Positions 40,838 to 52,270 of a stretch of DNA of 64,000 bases are shown piece by piece. The DNA is taken from assembly GCA_031771865.1 (NCBI GenBank), contig JASISA010000036.1, positions 930,001-994,000 of the forward strand, read 5' to 3'. Numbering within the stretch: the first letter of the stretch is position 1; each line of letters opens with the position of its first letter. Made by a program: the position numbers and the translations under genes. Source of the DNA: Nothophaeocryptopus gaeumannii. Taxonomy: Eukaryota > Ascomycota > Dothideomycetes > Mycosphaerellales > Mycosphaerellaceae. Below the pieces are notes generated by a model that was given only the letters and a program-made list of their open reading frames with translations, did not search any database and had not been told where the DNA came from.

Positions 40838-43800
40838 ATGGCGTACCGCATGTCCTCTTACTCTAATACATCGTCCGCCGCGCCTGGACGGACGAACACT
40901 ATGCAGCAGGCTTCATCGCAAGTTTCGACCACCACCCTTCTCAACGCCCTCCACGGCTCCTTCTCGAGCGGCCAGCCATACCCACTGGAATCGAACACAA
41001 GCCTTGTAGTAAACACTTGGGTCAATGGCTCCAGCACGGGGCATGATGGCAGATATGGAGGCACAGTGGATCCAGAGCTTGCCCGTAGGGCATGGGAACA
41101 TGCTCGAAGAAGAGCAGAAGACGGATGCATTATCTTGGGGTATGATATATCTGTCACCATCCCAGAGCTCTCCTATACTGACCAACAACAGGTCTCTACA
41201 CCACTCCACACCTTCCCTCTTCGCCCCTTTCGCATCCGCGCTCCCTCTCTCCGTGCCTGGCACCTTTTACACCGCACTTAATGCGCTGCGGCCGTTCCTC
41301 CACTGCGTCACGCCGTTCAACCCATCTTATCCTCGCTACTCCGGTCTTGGTGGCGTCTTCACCTTCGCCCTAAGCGGCGAGATTACAGGGACCGCTCTCA
41401 GATTATCATCATCGGGCATTGACACCCAAAAGGGCTTGCTCAACATTCCTTCAGAGCGCGGCTTCAGGGCGTTCGATGTCTTTTACCTGATCCTTGCATC
41501 TCACAACGAACAAGAGCGAGACTACTTGGGCTTGAAGCAGCCGCATCAATACGCGCTGCTTAGAAAGTCCGAGACATACAAGGCACCTTTATACATTCCC
41601 ACAGCGGATGATGCTGCCAATGCTGAAGATTTCAGAGAGTCATTGAAGGCCATTGGCATCAAAGGAAAAACTCTGCGGAACCTTTTGTCCGTGGTCGTTG
41701 CCATCCTTCGCCTCGGCGATGCTATTGGCTTTCTCGTCGACCAGGAAGAGCTGGAAGCAACGTGCGAGGAGGTGGGCGGTCTATTGGATCTCGACCCAGA
41801 GGTACTCCTGCAGAAATGCGTCACCGAGGACCGCGAAGTCCTCATCGCAGCCATCTACGAAGCAGTAGTCGACTGGGTGATCATGCAGGCAAATGAAGCC
41901 ATAACAAGCGAGATTCGGACTGGGCGTGCCATTGGCTCTAGTCGCGGCAGTGACAACGGTCTTGTGACGCCGCCCAGCAGCGCGGAAGACGGCGACACTG
42001 TCAGCATAACCCTCATCGAGATTCCGAGTCAGACCTTGGGCAAAGCTGCCTCTCTGAAAACCGTCTTTGATGACAGCACGGGCATCAATTTGGAAATGAA
42101 AGACGATGGAGTTCCAATCGTCCCAGCCGGTTCCTCTGTCATCCGAGAAATGAACGATTCTGTTTCTCAAACAGAAGCAGATCTCGAAATCCCTGGATCA
42201 AATCTGCGAGAACGTGAAGTTTACCTTGACAAGCGAAGAGATGTCCTGGAGAAGGTTGGGTGCGAAACGGAAGACGACAGCCTTCTACGACAGATTCTGT
42301 ACCCAATCACCGGCAGTGGTATCGAGCTCGGCAAGGTCAACAGATTCTCATTGACCGACGTGCTTGCGAGCAGCCGCGTGTGGTTCCAACTCTGCTTACA
42401 CCCGAGCGACGAGTCTCCCGCCAACTTCGCCACCCAGGCGCCTGGCAGCTTCCCCTGGTCAGCCGGTTCAGTGTCGAGCCAGATACGATCTTGGAGACTG
42501 CCTGAATGGGCAAACCACAGAAATAAGCAGCTCGACTTCACGGCGGATTATGATGTTGATGAGTTCGTAGAGCGCTATCGCCGCCTCGGCTGCGCTGATG
42601 GCAGAGATGGTGTGGAGAGCTGGCTCCTTGAACGTGGTTGGAGCAATGGCGAAGTTGTCATTGGCCACGAACGCATCTGGATGCGCGAGTCTGCGTACTG
42701 GGGGGCCGAAACCATGCTCGATTTGAAACCATCAGATGACGTGACAGCTTCGGGCATGCTTGGTGGCATGGTCGGCGCGGCTGGCATGGAGGTCTATGGC
42801 AACCAGACTCCCGGTCTTGACAACGGTTTCTTCGACGAGAGCAGGTCCACTCTCGGACACCAGCCAAGTCAGATGGCCCCGAGCAGAATGGGAGCTAAGA
42901 GTCTTGCACCCACCAACGCTCACACTATGCGCAGCGCCAGCGGAGGTGATTACGGTCTCGGGTTCAAGGGCGACGACAAGCGTAATTACGCTGGCTTTGA
43001 GGGCGAGATTGACGCCGAGCTCGCTGAAGGCAAAGAAGTCTTCATCAAAAAGACCTCGCCTGGACGTCGCATGTGGGTCCTGCTTGTATGGACGTTGACT
43101 TGGTGGGTGCCGTCTCCGCTGATGAAGCTCGTTGGCCGGATGAAGCGCCCTGACGTCCGCATGGCATGGCGTGAAAAGCTTGCTCTGATGATCCTGATCT
43201 TCCTGATGAACGGCATAGTAGTCTTCTACATCGTTGGATTTGGGAAGATTCTGTGTCCGAATAGGGACAAGGCTTGGAATCGCAAGGAGGTCTCTTACCA
43301 CCAGGGTGACAATGACTTCTATGTTTCCTTCCGTGGCGGCGTCTACGACCTGACCAAGTTCTACAAGCTACAACACTCCGACTCATCTATCGACACGACC
43401 ACGACGAACATGCAACCATTCGCAGGCACTGATGTGACGGAATACATCGTTCCGCCACTCACGATCGCCTGTCCTGGACTTGTCACCTCCGACTCGATTG
43501 AACTGCAAAGTAACAATACGCTGCTCTACCCGAACGCGGAGCACACATCAGGACCAAGGTTCCAGGCAGATACTACCACGAAGCTGCATAGTATCAACTG
43601 GTACAGCGACAACTTTCTGCCACGCATGAAGGAGTACTACAAAGGCCAACTTGTGTACGAGAAGTCGACTGTTGCGAGTGACGGCAACAAGTACAGTCGC
43701 AAGTGGTTCATCATCGACAAGAAAATCTACGACATGACGGACTATTACTATACCCTCAATTTGCAGAACAACTTGGCTAGCTACAGCTTCTTTCCCGACG

Positions 43801-46237
43801 ACGTCGAGACCCTTGTCTCCAACAACCCAGGTGGCGACATCACGGACGACTGGAACAACAAGCTCAACCTGACAACAAGGACAAACAGCCTGAACTGTCT
43901 CGACAACATGTTCTACATTGGCAACGTGGACTTCCGCCAGAGCGCCAGGTGTCAAGTGAACAACTATATTCTGCTTGCCTTTACCATCATTCTGTGCGCC
44001 GTTATTCTGACAAAATTCTTGGCCGCCCTGCAGCTTGGTTCCAAAAAGCGGCCGACTCAACAAGACAAGTTTGTGATTTGCCAGGTTCCGGCGTACACCG
44101 AAGGTGAAGACTCTCTCCGCAAAGGTCTAGACTCGCTCACAGCTTTGGCATATGACAACAAAAGGAAGCTCATCTGCGTTATTTGCGACGGCATGATCGT
44201 CGGAGGCGGCAATGATCGTCCTACTCCCAAGATCGTTCTCGATATACTGGGCGTTGATCCCAAGATCGATCCTCCGGCCCTTCCTTTCAAGTCTCTCGGT
44301 GTCGGAAGCGAGCAACTGAACTACGGCAAAGTCTACTCTGGTCTGTACGAATTCGAAGGCAACGTCGTTCCCTACTTGGTCGTCGTCAAGGTCGGCAAGG
44401 AATCTGAACAGCGAAAGTCCAAACCTGGTAACCGTGGTAAGCGAGATTCGCAGATCTTGCTCATGAGCTTTTTGAACCGTGTCCACCACCGATCGGCAAT
44501 GAACCCACTGGAGTTGGAGATGTTCCATCAGATCAACAACATCATTGGTGTAGATCCAGAGCTGTACGAATACCTGTTCATGGTGGACGCCGACACCAAA
44601 GTGAAAGAGGACTCGCTCAACAGACTTGTTGCTGCTTGTGCCAACGACGCGAAGATCGCTGGTATTTGCGGTGAAACATCTCTGGAGAACGAGGAACGGA
44701 GTTGGTGGACTATGATCCAGGTCTACGAATACTACATTTCCCATCACTTGGCAAAGGCTTTTGAGAGTTTGTTTGGCAGTGTTACTTGCTTGCCCGGATG
44801 GCAAGTCCCCTCTTCTCCACACATCGATTCAGACGACAGGCTAACAGACTACACAGTTTCTGCATGTACCGATTACGAACAGCTGACAAGGGACGACCTC
44901 TTATCATTGCCGACAAGATCGTGAACGAGTATTCCGACAACGACATCGACACATTGCACAAGAAAAATTTGCTGTCCTTGGGTGAGGATCGTTATCTGAC
45001 GACGATCATGACCAAGCACTTCCCATCAATGTCCTACAAGTTCTTGCCGGACGCCTACGCACTCACCGAAGCACCTGCGCAGTGGAGCGTTCTGCTCTCG
45101 CAGCGTCGTCGGTGGATCAACTCGACTGTCCACAACTTGGCTGAGATGTTGCAAGTCGACCTCTGCGGATTCTGTTGCTTCAGCATGCGCTTCGTTGTCT
45201 TCATTGATCTCTTCGGTACAATTATCCTTCCGGCTACCTTCGCTTATCTGGTCTACCTCGTCTATTCAGTCGCCTCCGGCAAAGGTCAATTCCCGCTCAT
45301 CTCAATCATTATGATCGCAGCTGTGTATGGTCTGCAAGCTATTATCTTCATAATAAAGAGACAGTGGCAGCACATTGGGTGGATGATCATTTACATCTTG
45401 GCCTATCCTATCTGGTCGTTCATCCTGCCAGTGTACTCCTTCTGGAAGCAAGATGACTTCTCGTGGGGTAATACGCGTGTTGTCATCGGCGAGAAAGGAG
45501 ACAAACAGCTTGTGGCTATTGACGACGAAGGCTTTGAACCAAGAAGCATTCCTCTCCAGCGATGGGACGATTATGCGACGTTGAACAATCTTCCTGGCCG
45601 TCGCGGCATGGTGTACGAGAAGGAGCCGGGCATGTACCAAGATGGTGGGTACGAGATGGACGACATGCGCTCAGTGTACTCGTCTGTGAAGCCGGCCTCG
45701 ACTATCCTCACCGGCTTCCCACAGCACCAGTCATTTGCGCCTCCACAGTCTCCTGGACCATTCAATGCATTCGGCAGACAGTCGACATTCACACACATGA
45801 CCGGTCATTACACCGATAACCCATCCGGACATGAATCACAACAGCATTTGATGTCGATGGGTGGCATGAGTGACCAGTACCGGCAGCAATCGCAGTACAA
45901 TCCTCGTCACCAATCGCAGGAGAACCTGATGGGTGACATGCAATCGCCGCCTCTATACCAGCAGCGAGCGCGGTCACCGCTTGGTCAGCAATACAGCCGA
46001 CCGGGCAGCACCAATCCTAATCAACACTTGAGCACGCTGTCCGGCTTCCAGACACAAGGCCCAACGAATGAGGCGATCACACTGGCCATTCGTGAGTGTT
46101 TGGGTGAGGTCGACATGGACTCTGTGACGAAGAAGCAGCTTAAGGCGTTGACGGAACAGAAGCTGCAGTGTCAACTAGTGGGTGACAAGAGGGCTTTCCT
46201 CGACTCGCAGATTGATTTTGAGCTTGCGAACATGTAG
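40838..46237 (+). CDS. Class VII (CsmB-type) chitin synthase with degenerate myosin-like head
   Basis: Three exons (40838..41139, 41192..44800, 44857..46237) give 1763 residues. The N-terminal about 600 residues resemble a shortened myosin head (GFRAFDVFYLILASHNEQER, LRNLLSVVVAILRLGDAIGF) but have no GESGxGKT P-loop, as known for this class. Membrane segments, a cytochrome b5-like part (YVSFRGGVYDLTKFY) and the chitin synthase core follow, with FVICQVPAYTEGEDSLRKGL, LFMVDADTKVKEDS and QRRRWINSTVHN. The C-terminus is Gln/Ser/Pro-rich and ends in a DEK_C-like block (AITLAIRECLGEVDMDSVTK). The second intron must use a GC donor (TG|GCAAGT) to give CLPGCFCMYRLRT. Family knowledge: it works alongside class V synthase in polarised wall growth. 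Confidence 0.95.
44801..44856 (+). other. Non-canonical GC-AG intron in class VII chitin synthase
   Basis: The exon ends CCC GGA TG and the intron begins GCAAGTCCCC, has a CTAAC branch site and ends ACACAG. Splicing yields TGT (Cys) then TTC TGC ATG TAC, the conserved CLPGCFxMYR passage. The GT two bases further on gives the wrong frame. Confidence 0.85.
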
Positions 46238-46669
46238 GATTATGATATAAACCACCGCACTCTATCATGATTGGTCGAGGAGTTCATGGAATGCGCCGAA
46301 TGGGACGAAGTCGAAGTGAGATTCTGGCATGGCGCAGATGTGTTGTTTGGGATAGGGATCGGATCATCTTTTGGAAGGAAAAGCATGAGGACACGTTGCA
46401 GTCGATCCTTACAGACAGTCAACAGCAGGGTTCTGCGTGCAGGCAGACAGTCAGTCAGTGGATGTTAATATAATGAACGACCAGAGCAATGAACATACCA
46501 CAATGCATCCTCATGAACTTCTTTGAACAAAGATCGAAAGCGTGACCTGACATTCTTTCTTTCTCCTGTTCGTTCCTTCACCCGAATACCACCGAGAAAC
46601 CGCCGCCTTGTCCCCGCTGCATGTGCCTTTCCCCGAAGCCAACATCACGAAATCGCACGGCTTAAGTCA
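46238..46669. other. Intergenic between chitin synthase and BET1
   Basis: It holds the chitin synthase 3' region and the BET1 promoter. The overlapping frames around 46267-46473 have no recognisable content. Confidence 0.4.
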
Positions 46670-47509
46670 ATGGCTTCACGGTAAAATACTCTCTTCATAG
46701 TAGACTGTAGAATTATGTTGCTAATGAGGAAACTTCAGCTTCGGCCGCAACGACGCGCGCAACGCGCTCTTCTCCAACTACGATGCCCAAACCTCGCGCT
46801 CTTCACGACCTTCCTCCGCTGCCTCCCATAACTCTCCCAATCCGCGGTCTTCAAGTCGGAATCCACCCGCCTTCTCCTCATCACCGTACGGACTCAATAG
46901 CCATGACAACAATTCTTCAAGTCATTTGAACGCGTACGCGCCACAAGGACCGTCCTTTGGGGCGTATCCAGGAACTGGGGATGTAGGAGGAGGTAGGAGT
47001 AGTGGGGAGTATAGGTCTGCGACACCGAATAAGAAAGGACAGTATTCGGATGCTGTGATGGAGAGTTTGGAGAGTCAGAATGATGAGGCGGCTAGTGAGA
47101 TGGGGAGGAAGGTTAGGATGTTGAAGGATGTGAGTATACCCCCTACCTGCAAGATTGAGGAAGGTGGATAGGGATGGGAAAGAGCCAAGAAGAGGGTGGA
47201 GTATAGCCGCAGAGTATCTACCAGTGGACGTGGGTCGAGAGGAAGAGGGTTTGAAGGAGAAGGCATATACTTGAGCTGGAGCTGGGCTGACGTATGCTAT
47301 AGTTGACGATGGCCATCGGCGACGAAATCCGAGACAGCACGGCACTTGCGGAGAAGATGAATGATTCTTTTGAGGGCACAAGAAACCGGTTACGAGGGAC
47401 TATGAACCGGATGTTGCGAATGGCTGAGAGGACGGGAGTGGGCTGGAGAGTCTGGGTGGGATTCTTCGTGTTCCTGTGGTGTTTGTTTGCCTATGTCTGG
47501 CTATTTTGA
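46670..47509 (+). CDS. BET1: BET1-type SNARE
   Basis: Three exons (46670..46680, 46739..47129, 47303..47509) give 202 residues. The first exon is only 11 nt (ATGGCTTCACG), a common fungal BET1 structure. The start is set by the match MASRFGRNDARNALFSNYDA. A Ser/Asn/Pro-rich linker follows. The SNARE helix covers about residues 110-170 (ESQNDEAASEMGRKVRMLKD, LTMAIGDEIRDSTALAEKMN, DSFEGTRNRLRGTM). The C-terminal membrane anchor is WRVWVGFFVFLWCLFAYVWL. Family knowledge: Bet1 is the Qc-SNARE of ER-to-Golgi transport and pairs with Sec22 (encoded at the start of this window), Bos1 and Sed5. The second intron, 173 nt, is the longest apart from the permease's. Confidence 0.93.
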
Positions 47510-47897
47510 TCATGCAGCAGGGCATGCTCGAAGAGTGTATTTGAACAGGAAGAGCAGTGATACCTGCGAAGCGCTGGACGTCTTCATCAAAAGGGCATGG
47601 AACGAAGACGGGGTGCGACGATTTGCATGATCATCATGTATATATGCCCACACGGCACATAGCAACACATCGGCATAATACGACTTGGTGGTGTATCATT
47701 ATGAGCCCCGACATGACCTCGCACCATGGAATGAAGACCCGCGGCAGCAATCTCTGCCAGCACGAGGACACGGCAATTTGAGAATCTCGACATCAGTGAC
47801 TGCTGCGATCAGATCATTATGTACTCCGATGCATCTCTGTGCGACCATGACATCAAGGACTACCTGGAAGACATCATTTGCACGCCAGCAACCCATT
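47510..47897. other. Intergenic, no gene seen
   Basis: The frame 47685..47897 is in phase with the next gene, but its residues (MVVYHYEPRHDLAPWNEDPR...) do not resemble the protein that follows. It is read here as leader. Confidence 0.4.
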
Positions 47898-48478
47898 ATG
47901 GAGCCAATTGACGATCCTCCCTCCTACGAGGAGGCCAACGAGTCTAATCGCGTAAGTCCTTACAACCACATAGCAATCACCTCCAACACCGAAAGCTGAC
48001 ACATGTCCACCAGGTCATTCCCCTGATCCTCCACCTACAACATCACGCCCCAGCCCACTTCATCGACGAACACCTCATGAGCGCCGGGAAGCTCATCAGG
48101 ACCCTCACGGACCCTATCCTCCTCCCCACGGCAGCAACTTACTCCGATGCCCTGCTCCTTTGCCATCAACGCGTCCTTTCACGATCTGCGATCCTCGCTC
48201 CGAGCAGGAAGTACCGTTTCTTCTGTAGACTTGTTCTCCATGCTGAGGGGCAGAAGGTTCTGCTGGAGAAAGGGAGTTGGATGGCTGCGAGGGAGTTCTT
48301 GAGGTATAAGGAGGGGACAGAGTTGAGGTTTATGTTTGCTTTCGTGCCGAAGGGGTATGAGACACATGGTGAGGGGTTGAAGGGGTGGTGGGGGAGGAAA
48401 GTTAGGGGTGAGAGGAAGGGAGCGAGGATTTGTTTGATTGAGCCGAATTTCGAAAGTGGTGGAAGTGATGAGGAGTAG
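47898..48478 (+). CDS. Unknown protein with an N-terminal PPSY motif
   Basis: Two exons (47898..47951 and 48014..48478) give 172 residues; the intron is phase 0 with a GTAAGT donor and CCACCAG acceptor. The protein begins MEPIDDPPSYEEANESNR, which contains a PPxY motif of the type bound by WW domains (for example Rsp5-like ubiquitin ligases). It continues VIPLILHLQHHAPAHFIDEH, then LLPTAATYSDALLLCHQRVL, and a C-terminal basic domain (SWMAAREFLRYKEGTELRFM). A related but apparently damaged copy follows at about 49 kb. The family is not recognised. The PPxY site hints at regulation by ubiquitylation, which is inference. Confidence 0.75.
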
Positions 48479-48968
48479 CGAAGGGGCTCGGGGCCTTGGA
48501 GGAGCGTGAAAGCTGAGTGAATATGTTTCTGTGAGTTGAGACAATGAATGTTTGCTGTTGGTGCTGTTGCTGACAAGAGTAGTCAACCTTGAAGAGAAAA
48601 TTATTTCTAGACCAACTACCTCTCACCGAGTTGCTCTTTCCTCACAGCAATCACAGCGGCAAATTGAACAATATGACCACAGCAAGTGAATGTCGCTTGA
48701 CATCTGAATACCGATCATATGCTGGGCTTCATGGCTCTGTACTATCGACCTAATTCACCACCCTTTTCTCGAGATCAAGCCTGCCTGTGAAGAATCGACT
48801 GCTAAACACATGTTACAAACAGCGTGTGCATCACCCCGCGAGTTATCTCGCGGACGATAAATGACATGCCTGACCTTTTCTATACCCTCTCATCGTTACA
48901 CTAACATCGCTCAAGCTTCTATCCGCGTCCATATCACTCGACAGCGTGCCAGCCCGGACCTTCTCGTA
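48479..48968. other. Intergenic, no gene seen
   Basis: The minus-strand frames over 48166..48626 are shadows of the Gly/Glu-rich 3' end of the upstream gene. Nothing else was recognised. Confidence 0.45.
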
Positions 48969-49826
48969 ATGGCTTACCAACAACCTCGCCAACTCATGAC
49001 ACTCAATGAGGCCTTACGGGCATGCGAAAACACACTCCGCGCCTCTCGAGAAGCTCTGCTAATAATCCACAATTGACGGACCCCTCAACTCCAGTAGACT
49101 CGGTCATGGAGCAGGAGACAGCGCCCGTGGGACTTGGAATCTTCAATGTGGAAATGCCTGCGACCAGTACCGTTATAATGACTACACCAGCTCATCGGAT
49201 CAATCACGAGACTAATGACAATATCAACCGCACGACGGCGTGGATCGCCGACCTTCCACCTCCCTATTCCGAGGTCGTACGAAGTTTGTGTATTGAAGAT
49301 ACCATCTTCGCAAGACCACCCATCGAAAGACCAATTGTAAGTGAATGGATAGCCTCCTCGAATCTCAGGACTGAAAGCTGACATAATGTTCAGGGCATCA
49401 TCGTCCGCGTGCACAACTTCTCTTCCGTCCACCTCGATAGCGCCACTCGGCGCCAAGTTTACCGGCTCCGAACTCCAGATCATCTCTATTGTTGTGTTTC
49501 TGGACAGTATCACGACCCTCACGGAGGTATTGGTACAAGCAACCCAGGCCTGTGCTGCGGACTTTGGCTGCGATCGGATCAGCGTTCCTGATCCAATCAA
49601 GACGGCTTCCAGTGGGAAGTTGCTAGTTGGGAAGGAGGTGGTTCGAGTGCGGACGAGGAATTGGGCGGAGCTTAAGGAGATGTTGACGAAGAAAGAGCAG
49701 GGAGTGAGGGTGCATATTGGTGTGTCGGGGAGATGGGAGTGGGAGGGTATGGGTTTATCCATGAAGATGATTTGTGGGATGGTGAAGATGGAGCGGAGGA
49801 GGGGTGGGAGGAAGGTGATCTTTTGA
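48969..49826 (+). pseudogene. Probable damaged paralogue of the PPSY gene (or mis-modelled gene)
   Basis: Coding-like text appears in three successive pieces. Frame A starts at ATG 48969 (MAYQQPRQLMTLNEALRACE...). Frame B covers about 49020-49440, with ATG 49106 (MEQETAPVGLGI...), ADLPPPYSEVV (a PPxY motif), and after a GT-AG intron (49337..49393) GIIVRVHNFSSVHLDS. Frame A then returns from about 49440 with IISIVVFLDSITTLTEVLVQ and NWAELKEMLTKKEQGVRVHI, to a stop at 49824..49826. Order, PPxY position, intron position and the C-terminal block parallel the neighbouring gene at 47898. I found no splice sites that join frame B to the last piece, so frameshifts are likely. Confidence 0.4.
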
Positions 49827-49829
49827 TGA

Positions 49830-50990
49830 TGATGAAGATGGAGTGGAATGGGGATGGGCATAGCACGTCTTTCAAAATTCGATTCTCACGGCAAGTCTGT
49901 ACATCCGGCGCCCACTGCTTCTCTGCCGCGTCCCAAATCAGGCCATCGAGTCTCTGTTGCATGCCACCTTCTCATTACGACCACCCCCTGTGAGCACTTC
50001 CGCTCAATTAACACAAGATCTTCCAGCCATCAAATCAATCACATCGTTCATTTGCATCGTCCTCGCCAGTGGCCCTTAACGCCTCGTCGTTGTCATCGGC
50101 TCGTAGCTCCCACGCAGTGATGCAGAGCGAGTCTGCAAAGTACTCATCAGCAATGTCTCGACCAGTTCGACATCGTCGAAGAATTCGGCCTCACGATGAA
50201 AGAAATTCTCAAAGGACTTAGAGAAGCTCAAGCAGCCCTGGAGGTTCATATCCATAACCTGCTAGGCCTCAAATGTCTCCATGGTGTGAATCCCACGGAT
50301 GAAGTATATGTGTTGGTTGTAGCTGGTACGAACCGCGAACACAGGGAGGTGGTAGTGAACGAATTGGTGATTTCCCACTTCCATTCTAAGGGGACCGGCC
50401 GCTGAGCAGCTCTGGCCGATTGCTCGCTCGACACACGAGATTCTTATTCTCGTCGAGGTCGGAGTCGAGTGGATAGTCAACAGAATGGATTGAGTTGATT
50501 AGGGAGCTGGCGGGGAGACATGAGGAACGTGGACCGGCCTGCCAAGGGAGGTGCCTTTTCTAGAGGGGTTCTCGACGGTGTTTCCGCCGGAGCAGAGAAC
50601 AGCGCGGTTGGGCGTGATCTCGTCTACGGTAGGGGGCTGATCAAAGAGATCGTGCTGCTCGCGGTGTTGGAGCGTGGGGGCGAGGGACAGACACAACAAC
50701 ACGGATATTCAATTGGTGAATAGCTTTCCACCTTAATTTCTTTGATCGTGTTCCTCCTATCTTGCTACTCCTTCTGATTCGATCTCACGTAGATGACCAC
50801 CTTCCGAGCCATCAGTCTCGTAGACAGACCATAACTTGTTGACTTGGATTTTGGGTGCGGAGGAGATCATACTTATGCGGAGATCCTTTATGGGTGCCGC
50901 GATGTATGTCGTGCCCCTTCCAAGAAACCCAGACAGCAAGCTCTCAAGATCATAAGCCGGCGAGACGACACTGCTCACTGTTGCGAGGCT
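49830..50990. other. Intergenic, no clear gene
   Basis: The 69-codon frame 50196..50405 (MKEILKGLREAQAALEVHIH...) has helix-like composition but no recognisable partner exons. It might be a small gene or chance. The rest has only short overlapping frames. Confidence 0.4.
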
Positions 50991-51193
50991 CTATTTCGGC
51001 TTCTCACCAAGCTTGATCTCAGCCAACGACTCTACCACTTCCAGCCTTCCCCTATCGTCATCCGAGAGCGGTGCATTCCCAGGCCGATCAACAACGATAG
51101 AACGCATCCTGGCCGCAGTCGCAGCATCTACCTCCCTCACATTATCACTGAGAAAGAGCATCTCTTCTGGCTTGCGCTATCAGGAGATCAGCT

Positions 51194-51243
<50 letters not shown>

Positions 51244-52270
51244 CATCCTACGTCAAATGTCTTACCTTGAGTGCCTCGGCAATCTTCGCATAGCTCCCGG
51301 ATTCCGTCTTGAGCCCGGCGTTTGTCGTATCAAACCAGTCCACGAAGAGGTCCGTTAGGTCCTCAGTGCCCGGCGGCTGCGAAGCATGACCGGCACCATT
51401 TTCGGAGGAAGTGTCAGGCGCTTTGAAAGCGCCATTACTGGCAGGAGTCACAACATTACCCTGTTGGTGACTGATGCCTTCTTTGACATGAGGGTCATCA
51501 TTTGTCTGTGACTGGTAAAGCTGCACAGCCTCAGAGTCATCGCCGCCTTGTCGGCGGGCCTGTTTCTTGGTCGGTGGCTCAGCTGCGGCTTCATCACCAG
51601 CATGGTCCTCTTTCGCCTGATCTTCGGTACCCTCATCCGGTCGGCCACGTTTCTTCGCTGACGCCGGTGTCTCGTTCGTATCTGTAGCCGCTGGAGATTG
51701 CACGTGTCCGAACAGCAACTTCTGCGCGAAGACGCTTCCGGATGAGTAGATTGCCAGTGGGTAGCCGTGTTCTTTCCATTGCCGAAGTTGAGGGACGACG
51801 TCTGGGAAGAGAGATGTTGAGTATGCGCCGGATTTGTAGCCTTCTTCCCATAGGAAGCCTTGTAGGTTCTTCAGATAGGCTATCTTCACGTCTCTCTTGG
51901 TAAGGTCTTCCACGTGAGCTTGTAATGTGCCGGGTGACTTGCGGTGTTCTTCTGGAAAGGCATCACGATGTGGCTTGAAGACGGGGTCGTCCCACTTCTT
52001 TGCCAACACCTCTGGTAAGGCATTAATCGCGTAAGGAAACAACTGCAGGTCGGGAGAAGTAGTGTAAGTAGCGGGTCAGACAGCAGAAAAGCGGTATATG
52101 ACGGTATTGTGGAACGAAATGTGAGCGGTGGCCTACCACTTCCTTGACGAAGCTGATACTGCAGGCTGTCCCCTCTGCAGCCGTGTGTCAGTGCCCAAAA
52201 GTCTTCCACAGGCTCAAGATGGAGTGCAATTCGTACCAATGTCAAGCAGAATGCATTTGATGCCTTCCAT
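50991..52270 (-). CDS. UTR4: Enolase-phosphatase E1 (methionine salvage) with a large internal insertion
   Basis: Four exons (52270..52237, 52174..52137, 52042..51266, 51170..50991) give 342 residues; yeast Utr4 has 227. HAD-fold landmarks are all present: MEGIKCILLDIEGT (Asp10, Glu12), the cap region FPYAINALPEVLAKKW, LPLAIYSSGS-type motif II as YPLAIYSSGSV, and in the last exon LFLSDNVREVDAA and IVVDRPGNAPLS. Reaction: 2,3-diketo-5-methylthiopentyl-1-phosphate to the enediol and then the acireductone. Between LLFGHV and DLTDLFVDWFDTTNAG lies about 100 extra polar residues with KKRGRPDEG and PPTKKQARRQ, absent from the family norm. Intron 3 contains a GAT microsatellite. Confidence 0.9.
51194..51240 (+). 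repeat. (ATC)n microsatellite inside intron 3 of the E1 gene
   Basis: About 15-16 uninterrupted ATC units (GAT on the transcribed strand), within the intron 51171..51265. They occupy about half of that intron. Confidence 0.95.

Noticed and set aside
49085..49861. 258-codon minus-strand open frame opposite the damaged PPxY paralogue
   Set aside because: Its residues mirror the low-complexity Gly/Arg/Glu codons of the plus strand, it has no domain, and the plus strand has matching structure with the neighbouring gene.
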